The notes under the pieces: generated by a model
The model's database searches: none
Told to the model about the DNA's origin: nothing
What the model saw: the letters and a program-made list of their open reading frames with translations, nothing else
Part shown: positions 1 to 6,300 of the stretch, piece after piece
How the letters are laid out: the number at the start of each line of letters is the position of its first letter
Position numbering within the stretch: the stretch's first letter is position 1
Translations under genes and position numbers: made by a program
Assembly: GCA_964589725.1 (NCBI GenBank)
Contig: CAZPUJ010000756.1
Coordinates: forward strand, 1-8,396
Direction: 5' to 3'
Length of the DNA: 8,396 bases
From: CAYSHJ01 sp964589725
GTDB lineage: Bacteria; Planctomycetota; Planctomycetia; Planctomycetales; Planctomycetaceae

Positions 1-2772
1 CTTGGTGACCAGCAGGAGCTGGACCGCGTCGCGCAGGTCTTCAAAGGGTGGTTAGGAGATCGCTCGTCGTACGCCGGGTTCAGATACGGCAGCGACCTCT
101 CCTGGCAATTCGATCCGAACAATCCGGTGGGAATCAATCCGATCGGAGCCACAAAGGACGGGCACGACATCGACGGAGTCATGCCGGAGGAAATGCGCCG
201 CGGCGGTTCGTTCGGTTGGCCGCCGGTCTACACGGGATATACATGGGAAGCACTGCAAGGCGCAGTGGTCACTGCGGAAATCCTCGACCGCGCGGGATAC
301 GACGTTTACAAATGGGAGGACCAGGCGCTGTTGCGCGCGGTTCAGTGGCTATATCGCAACGACTTTGGTGCCGTCGGAGACGACCTATGGACGCCGTGGC
401 TCATCGACGCCCGCTACGGCACGCACTTCGCGACCGATGCCGCTGCGACGCACGGCAAGGTGATGGGATGGACCGCGTGGACCCATCAATTCGTCGCGCA
501 AATTCCACAGATCAATTCGTTCTCGCCGGGCAGCGCTCCCGTCGGATCAGAAGTGACACTCTTCGGTACGGGATTCAGCGTGGCGACCGAAGTCCGCTTC
601 AATGGCGCGGCTTCCACGAACGTGACGTTTGTTTCCGTCATTGAACTGCGAGCGACGGTGCCGGACGGTGCGACGACCGGTCCCATCAGCGTCACCACCG
701 CTGAGGGAACCGTCAATAGTGCCGCCGAGTTTTCCCTGGCGACGGATCCACCAATACTGACAACCACAGCGACAGAATTGTCATTCACGGAGAACGTACC
801 CGCGACGGCGATCGATCCGGGTCTCGCGACGTCGGACGCGGACAGTGCGAACTACGTGAGTACGACGGTCGCGATCACGGGCGGGTTTGCCTCGGGGCAG
901 GACGTGCTGGGATTCGTGAACCAGAACGGGATCGCGGGGTCGTACAAGGCGGCGACGGGCGTGCTGACGCTCACGGGGACGTCCAGCGTGGCCAATTACC
1001 AGACGGCGCTGCGGTCGGTCACGTACGTCAACACCAGTGAGAACCCCAGCACGGCCAACCGCACGGTCACCTTCTCGCTGAATGATGGAGCCTTCAATGC
1101 CAGTGCCGGCCGTACAATCACCGTTAATGCAGTCAACGATCCACCGAGGCTTTCGGCGGCGGACACAGCGCTCTCGTACACCGAGAATAGCGCGGCGATG
1201 GCGATCCGTCCCGGCCTGAAGACGTCCGATCCGGACAGCGTGAACTATGTGGGGGCCACGGTGTCAATCACTGGCGGGTTCGCGTCGGGACAGGATGTGC
1301 TGGGGTTCACGAACCAAACCGGAATCACGGGATCGTACAACGCGGCGACGGGTGTGCTGACGCTCACAGGGACGTCCAGTATTGCCAATTACCAGGCGGC
1401 GCTGCGGTCGTTGACGTACGTCAACACCAGTGAGGATCCCAGCACGGCCAAGCGCACGGTGACCTTCTCGGTGAACGATGGCGCACTCAATGCCAGTGCT
1501 GGCCGGACAATCACCGTTATCGCAGTCAACGACCCACCGAAGCTCCCGCCGTCGGTGTCAGCGCTCGCGTACACGGAGAATGACCCGGCGATGGCGGTCC
1601 GTCCCGGCCTGACGACGTCCGATCCGGACAACGTGAATTACGTGGGGGCCGCGGTGTCAATCACTGGCGGGTTCGCGTCGGGACAGGATGTGCTGGGGTT
1701 CGTGAGCCAGAACGGGATCTCAGGAACCTACAATGCGGAAACGGGTGTCTTGACGCTGACGGGAATGTCCAGCGTGGTGAATTACCAGGCGGCGCTGCGG
1801 TCGGTCACGTACGTCAACACCAGCGAGAACCCCAGCACGGCCAATCGCACGATCACCTTCTCGGTGAATGATGGAACCCAAAGTGGCAGTTCCGGCCGCT
1901 CGGTCACCGTGACGGCCGTGAATGACGCGCCGACGGCGAACCGCAACGCGTACTCCGTGAACCAGGGAGCCACGCTGAATGCCAACGACGCGACTGGCAC
2001 GGTGGGAGGAACGAATGACGACAGCGTTCTCGTCAACGACACGGACCCGGAGAACAACGTGCTCTCGTCGGTCTTGGTGGCTGGGCCGACGCATGCGTCC
2101 GGCTTCACCCTGAACCCGAACGGCACGTTCACCTACAGCCACAACAACGACAGTGCGACCAGCGACAGCTTCACGTACCGCGTCTCGGACGGGACGAACC
2201 AGAGTAACATCGCCACCGTCACGATCACGTACGGACCGGGAGGTCCACTCATGTCCGCTGCAACGGCGTCCGTCACGAACAGCGCCCAGACTGGCTCAAC
2301 TCTCACCGACGCAGCACTCGTTCGGATCGGCCGCGAGGCCACGGCGCGATGGCTGACGATCGCCCCCGCTGGTTTGCACGATGCCATCCTCACCGCGGCC
2401 AGTTCGATCACCTTCGTCATTGCGGAACTTCCCGGGCAGACGTTAGGGACATCGTTCGGGCAGACAATTTTGATCGATCGCGATGCTGCCGGTTTCGGAT
2501 GGTTTATCGACCCCACACCTCGTGACGACCGAGAATTCGGCGTGTCTCATGACGCAGGTCCGACGAGCCTTGCATATGGCCACATGGACCTACTGTCGGT
2601 CGTCGCACATGAGTTCGGACATCTCCTCGGCTACGACCACGACAGCATTTTCGAGGTGATGCGCGACTCGCTCGAAGCAGGACAGCGGACGATCGCGGTT
2701 GATGCGTTCTTCCAGGGCGTCGGTTCACATCACGGCGGATCCGCCTTCGGCGGACTCAACCCGTTCCTGTAG
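1..2772 (+). CDS. Modular secreted protein, 5'-truncated: alginate-lyase-like domain, TIG, three cadherin-like repeats, Big_9-like domain, C-terminal zincin-like module
   Basis: The frame is open from base 1 and ends at TAG 2770-2772, giving 923 visible residues; the true start lies upstream. An ATG at 127 is only an internal Met, because coherent domain sequence precedes it. Visible residues 1-167 (motifs GYTWEALQG, WEDQALLRAVQWLY, MGWTAWTH) look like the C-terminal part of an alpha/alpha-toroid, alginate-lyase-like domain; this is from memory of the family and the catalytic part may be outside the window. Residues 169-246 form an IPT/TIG Ig-like domain (INSFSPGSAPVGSEVTLFGTGF). Three exact 131-residue repeats follow (250-380, 381-511, 512-642), then a Big_9/VCBS-like cadherin domain (643-744). 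The C-terminal module (745-923) carries HEFGHLLGYDH at 870-880. I saw no cysteine in the visible part. Likely role (inference): a surface or secreted polysaccharide-acting protein on a long Ca-binding-type stalk. The gene lies on the same strand as the next giant gene, 538 bases away, so the two are probably transcribed separately. Confidence is high that this is one real gene and moderate for the lyase assignment. Confidence 0.9.
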   Translation, partial: LGDQQELDRVAQVFKGWLGDRSSYAGFRYGSDLSWQFDPNNPVGINPIGATKDGHDIDGVMPEEMRRGGSFGWPPVYTGYTWEALQGAVVTAEILDRAGYDVYKWEDQALLRAVQWLYRNDFGAVGDDLWTPWLIDARYGTHFATDAAATHGKVMGWTAWTHQFVAQIPQINSFSPGSAPVGSEVTLFGTGFSVATEVRFNGAASTNVTFVSVIELRATVPDGATTGPISVTTAEGTVNSAAEFSLATDPPILTTTATELSFTENVPATAIDPGLATSDADSANYVSTTVAITGGFASGQDVLGFVNQNGIAGSYKAATGVLTLTGTSSVANYQTALRSVTYVNTSENPSTANRTVTFSLNDGAFNASAGRTITVNAVNDPPRLSAADTALSYTENSAAMAIRPGLKTSDPDSVNYVGATVSITGGFASGQDVLGFTNQTGITGSYNAATGVLTLTGTSSIANYQAALRSLTYVNTSEDPSTAKRTVTFSVNDGALNASAGRTITVIAVNDPPKLPPSVSALAYTENDPAMAVRPGLTTSDPDNVNYVGAAVSITGGFASGQDVLGFVSQNGISGTYNAETGVLTLTGMSSVVNYQAALRSVTYVNTSENPSTANRTITFSVNDGTQSGSSGRSVTVTAVNDAPTANRNAYSVNQGATLNANDATGTVGGTNDDSVLVNDTDPENNVLSSVLVAGPTHASGFTLNPNGTFTYSHNNDSATSDSFTYRVSDGTNQSNIATVTITYGPGGPLMSAATASVTNSAQTGSTLTDAALVRIGREATARWLTIAPAGLHDAILTAASSITFVIAELPGQTLGTSFGQTILIDRDAAGFGWFIDPTPRDDREFGVSHDAGPTSLAYGHMDLLSVVAHEFGHLLGYDHDSIFEVMRDSLEAGQRTIAVDAFFQGVGSHHGGSAFGGLNPFL
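505..738 (+). other. IPT/TIG Ig-like domain within the first gene
   Basis: Visible residues 169-246 begin PQINSFSPGSAPVGSEVTLFGTGF and continue through VRFNG and ATVPDGATTGPISVTT. This is the standard order of an IPT/TIG fold: a Pro-Gly turn, then GTGF, a FNG strand, VPxGATTG, and a closing V-T-strand. It separates the lyase-like head from the repeat stalk. Such domains commonly act as spacers or carbohydrate-binding accessories in secreted enzymes; no binding residues can be assigned here. Confidence 0.85.
748..1926 (+). repeat. Tandem cadherin-like 131-aa repeats A1, A2, A3
   Basis: Three head-to-tail units lie at 748-1140, 1141-1533 and 1534-1926, each exactly 393 bases (131 codons). The core pattern is YTEN...A(I/V)xPGL.TSD.D..NYV, then ITGGFASGQDVLGF, then TGVLTLTG.SS..NYQ.ALRS.TYVNTSE.PSTA.RT.TFS.NDG, closing with AVND-P. 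This is a bacterial cadherin/Ig-like beta-sandwich repeat; the D-x-D and V-N-D motifs at the boundaries suggest Ca ligands (inference). Conservation at the DNA level is strong, which implies recent expansion or homogenisation. A3 is most like A7 in the neighbouring gene, and A1 is most like A4. Confidence 0.92.
1927..2232 (+). repeat. Cadherin-like (Big_9/VCBS-type) module B1
   Basis: Visible residues 643-744 read APTANRNAYSVNQGATL, then a DSVLVNDTDPE motif, then FTLNPNGTFTYSHNNDS, SDSFTYRVSDG and ATVTIT. This order (A-Y-x-V-x-Q-G, L-x-N-D-x-D, NGTFTY, DSFTYRVSDG) is characteristic of the bacterial tandem cadherin-like domain Big_9. It follows A3 directly and has a close partner, B2 at 7061-7384, in the second gene. 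Bases 2139-2182 are identical to 7273-7316. Confidence 0.88.
2233..2769 (+). other. C-terminal metzincin-like module with HEFGHLLGYDH
   Basis: Visible residues 745-923. The segment TLGTSFGQTILIDRDAAGFGWFIDPTPRDDREF leads into GHMDLLSVVAHEFGHLLGYDHD. Bases 2608-2640 encode HEFGHLLGYDH, a full HExxHxxGxxH match with three candidate zinc-binding His and a catalytic Glu. A Met in VMRDSLEAG, seven residues after the third His, could be the Met-turn. From memory, similar modules end many giant planctomycete proteins, often with a degraded motif (for example HELGHVLG without the last His); here the motif is intact. It could be an active peptidase, a self-processing module or a relic. Confidence 0.75.
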
Positions 2773-2788
2773 GCCCATTCTGGTGGGC
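2773..2788 (+). terminator. Weak hairpin directly after the stop codon
   Basis: GCCCA (2773-2777) can pair with TGGGC (2784-2788) across a 6-base loop, starting one base after the TAG. There is no T tract after it, so it is not a textbook intrinsic terminator. It may be fortuitous. Confidence 0.2.
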
Positions 2789-2880
2789 ATTGTGAGCGGC
2801 CCATTTTCACGATGCTGGCTCGCGGACCATACCCAGTTTTTGGCAACTCTTGGCGTCGCTGTCAAACATCGCAGAAAACC

Positions 2881-3000
2881 TAGTCGTCTTAAACTTCCAA
2901 TTATTCACGAATTTCATATTGTTTATTCTAATTATCCATTTTAATCTTCTCATCCGTTTTAATCGTTATTTTCTGATCATTTTAATGAGACCTGAATTTG
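2881..3000. other. AT-rich intergenic block
   Basis: By hand count about 32 of 120 bases are G or C (about 27%), against the GC-rich coding sequence on both sides. It contains three copies of TTTTAAT at 2939-2945, 2957-2963 and 2980-2986, within a run of short T/A tracts. No convincing -35/-10 pair was found. It could hold the promoter or an AT-binding protein site for the downstream gene, or be transcript-end or foreign DNA. Short open frames in it encode only AT-driven hydrophobic sequence. The rest of the intergenic region, 2789-2880 and 3151-3295, shows nothing I can assign. Confidence 0.5.
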
Positions 3001-3051
3001 AATGCCTTTCCAAGCGTCCGGGAGCAACGATCAAGCCGGTGCCGTCGTAAA

Positions 3052-3150
3052 GCGAGCGGCAGGAGATAGTAGCCCCGACACTCCGTGGCGGGAGCCGTCG
3101 TGTCACGGAGTGCCACGGCTACTTTGGGTAAATCAATTCTTGCCGCTCGC
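3052..3150. repeat. Nested inverted repeat, REP/MITE-like
   Basis: The outer arms GCGAGCGGCA (3052-3061) and TGCCGCTCGC (3141-3150) are perfect 10-base reverse complements. Inside them, 3069-3087 and 3104-3122 are 19-base arms that match at 16 positions, including the 9-base stem CACTCCGTG/CACGGAGTG and the 6-base GTAGCC/GGCTAC; the loop is 16 bases (3088-3103). The spacers between outer and inner arms are 7 and 18 bases. There is no T tract, so it is not an obvious terminator. The form suggests a dispersed palindromic element or a structured RNA about 160 bases upstream of the second gene. No clear target-site duplication is visible. Confidence 0.7.
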
Positions 3151-3295
3151 CTAAGCGCTTTGTAATGCTCCACTTGGCGGGCAACGGCTCGAAGAAGATC
3201 GACTTTCCCGACGACGACGTCGCCGCCAGTGCTGCGTTCGAGTTTTCTTGAGAAGCAAATTAGGCAAGCGAGATTCACATCCAGATCGACACCAC

Positions 3296-3300
3296 AGGGA
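3296..3300 (+). promoter_or_regulatory. Weak candidate ribosome binding site (AGGGA) for the second giant gene
   Basis: AGGGA ends 10 bases before ATG 3311, a slightly long but acceptable spacing. An in-frame TAG at 3308-3310 lies immediately before this ATG, so it is the most upstream ATG possible in the frame. The choice of start rests mainly on the LEPR-XLL motif encoded 42 codons downstream. Confidence 0.35.
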
Positions 3301-3310
3301 ACAACAATAG

Positions 3311-6300
3311 ATGATCCGCCTCGACATCCTTATCCTTCGGTTACTGACCAATCGCAGTCGTTTTCGGTCACTTGCCACTCGCGATCGTCGAAAAACGAAA
3401 TCCAAGAATTATCGGGTGTGTGAATCCTCAGAAGTGCTTGAGAACCGCACGTTACTCTCAATTGACTCGGTGACCTTTGACAATTCAGAGCCGCTGGTCT
3501 GCGCCGAATGCGTCGCGTTGCATGCGTCAGCGGCAAACGCGTCGGCTCTGACTTCTGCCGAGGTCGACCATTCCGAGATGGCCTACTGTGCCGAATGCGT
3601 CGCGTTGCATGCGTCAGCGACAAGTGCGTCGGCTCTGACTTCTGCTGAGGTCACGGCTTTAACTTCTACCGAGGTCACGGCGCTGACTTCAGCCGAGTCC
3701 GCGGCTCCGACGATTGCCGAGGTCGCGGCTCCGAATACTGCTGAGACCGGCGAGTGGAGCCCAGTTCTGGATTGGGGCGTCATGGCCAAACATATGGTTG
3801 TGCTGCCGACCGGAAACGTACTCGTCTGGTCGACCGGGCAAGATGCGCGTGTGTGGGATTCGTCCACGATCGCGTCGTTCACCGCCGCACCGTTTTTCGC
3901 CGGTGACCTGCACTGCGCGGCTCAAGTGACCCTCGCGGATGGCCGCGTGGCCGTGTTTGGGGGAGTCGATGGGGTTCCGCACATCGGCACCAATATTACG
4001 GCGCTGTTTGATCCCTTCACCGGCATTTGGACCGCCGGTGCGAACATGAACTTCGAGCGCTGGTACGCGACGGCCACCACGTTGTCCGACGGCCGCGTGC
4101 TCCTGACTTCCGGTGACGACCATAACCAAGTGAGGGTCACGATCCCCGAGATTTACGATCCGGTCACGAATAGCTGGACGCTGCTCACCGGGGCAGACCG
4201 CAATCAGATTCTGTATCCGGAAATGTTTGTGCTCCCCGACGGACGGGTCTACGAAGCCGGCACCAAGGCCGATACATGGTTCCTGGATACCGACGGCAGT
4301 GGATCCTGGACGCGAGGGCCCACAAACAGCTTCGGATCCGTTGGGTACGCGGAATCGGACGCGATGTATGCACCTGGAAAGATTTTGCGGGCCGGCGGTA
4401 GCGATCCCGCCTGGGCCCAGACCGCGGTCATCGACATGAACGCCACATCACCGGCATGGCGCGACACCAGTCCCATGGAGTTTGCACGCCGGCGTATGAA
4501 TCTGACGATTCTGGCGGACGGCTCGGTGATGGCGCTCGGAGGTACGGCTGTCGCCGACGATGCGACTGCGGCGGTCCTGGCGGGTGAGATTTGGAATCCC
4601 GATACCGAGCAGTGGACGACAGTGGCAGCCATGACCGAACCCAGAATGTACCACTCGTCGGCGGTGTTGTTGCCTGACGGGCGCGTGGTGACTGGCGGAG
4701 GAGAAACGAGCGGCAGACTGCACGCCGAGATTTATTCTCCACCGTACCTTTTCCAGGGAACGCGTCCGACAATCACCTCGGCACCGAAAACCGCATCTTA
4801 TGACAGTAGCTTTCAGATCGACACGCCGGATGCAGCGAACATTACATCCGTCGCGTTGATCCGCCCATCGGCAGCCACGCACGCGTTCGACCAGAACCAG
4901 CGGTACGTCCCGTTGTCGGTCCAACTTTCCGGAGGGCAACTGCAGGTCACGGCACCCCCCGACGGCAATACGGCGCCTCCCGGCTATTACATGCTGGTCA
5001 TCGAGAACGGCAGCGGTGTGCCCTCGGTGGCCTCCTGGATCCAGATCGATTCCAGCGCCAACCTGCTCCCCGGCACGGTCACGGGCCGAGTGACTGACAG
5101 TACCACTGGCGCGGGCATTGCCGGTGCGACTTTATCGTACACCGGCGGTTCCGCCACGACCGATGGAAACGGAAACTACTCGCTCACAGACGTTCCCCGG
5201 GGCGAGCATGTGATCACGGTCGCCAAGTCGGGATTCGCCACGATCACTCAATCGCAGACCGTTTTGCCGAATCAAACGGTGACCCTCAATATCAGCATGG
5301 TCGCACCGGGAGAAGTGAACGGTCTGGTGACCGCGTTGAGTACGGGCGATCCGATCTCGGGAGCTACGATCACCTACAACGGCGGTGTCGTCACGACCGG
5401 TGTCAACGGAACATACCTGGCATCCAACATCCCCTCAGGCAGCCAGACATTACAAATCACGGCGGACGGATACGAACCGCTGGAGCAGTTGGTGGATGTG
5501 CCGGCCAACGGAAGCATCAACGTCAACTTTGCACTCCTCACGCGGCCCGCCTCCCTCGACGGAGAGGTCCGCGTTGCCGGAACCTTAGCGCCGATCGCGG
5601 GAGCAACTGTCACTTATGCCGGCCATTCGTTGACGACCGACGAGTTTGGATTCTACCTCTTCGACGAAGTGACCCCTGGAACCTACACAGTCACCGTGTC
5701 GGCGCCGCACTATTTCGGTGATTCCTATGAGGTTGACGTCACCGCCGGGTTTCGATCGACCCTTGATTTCAATCTGGAGTTGGACATACCACCGCCCGTG
5801 ACGTTCAATCCCACGCACGACGCGCAGGTTAACGAGGCATTTCCTGACAAGAATTACGGCTCGCTCAGCGAATTGCGTTTGCGAGATACGGATTTAGACC
5901 ACCACAGTTATCTGCAATTCAATGTTGGCGGTCTGGCCGATCAAGTCCGAAAAGCCACACTGACAATGTACGTCACCGATGCGAGTGACGATGCAGGAGC
6001 GATCTATCTCGTGTCGAATAATCTGCTCGGCACCGACACTCCCTGGACCCAGACCGAACTGACCTGGATCAACGCGCCGCTGATCTCCGGAACGCCGTTG
6101 AGTGCCATCGGCTCCGTGGCAATCGGCGACACGGTCAAATTCGATGTGACGCAGGCGATCACGGGTGACGGTGTCTACAGCTTCGGCTTGCTCAATAAGT
6201 CGACGAACAGCGTCATCTATAGTTCGTCCGAAGGACTCTATCCCCCGATCCTGAGCATCGAGTCCTTCAACGGTTTTCCATTACTGACGACGACGGCGAC

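Noticed and set aside
127..129. ATG as the start of the first gene
   Set aside because: The same frame is open to base 1 with sequence (LGDQQELDRVAQVFKGWLG) that fits the preceding part of the same domain, so the start is upstream of the window.
48..644. A 198-codon open frame on the plus strand
   Set aside because: It overlaps the lyase-like and TIG coding sequence in another frame and encodes an Arg-rich low-complexity product without domain features.
748..1926. Regular direct repeats considered as a CRISPR array
   Set aside because: The period is 393 bases, the repeats are in-frame coding sequence with synonymous variation, and there is no short repeat/spacer alternation.
2850..3050. Small hydrophobic open frame on the plus strand, possible membrane peptide
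   Set aside because: It starts with TTG, has no clear ribosome binding site, and its hydrophobicity comes from the AT-rich block (Phe, Ile and Leu codons). It runs into the start of the inverted-repeat region.
3248..3277. TTGAGA as a -35 box with a -10 near 3271 for the second gene
   Set aside because: The -10 candidate (AGATTC) is too far from TATAAT to call, so no promoter is claimed.
2982..3278. Minus-strand open frame of 98 codons over the inverted repeat
   Set aside because: It crosses the palindromic element and AT-rich edge, has no visible start signals and encodes no recognisable domain; it is probably a by-product of the repeat.
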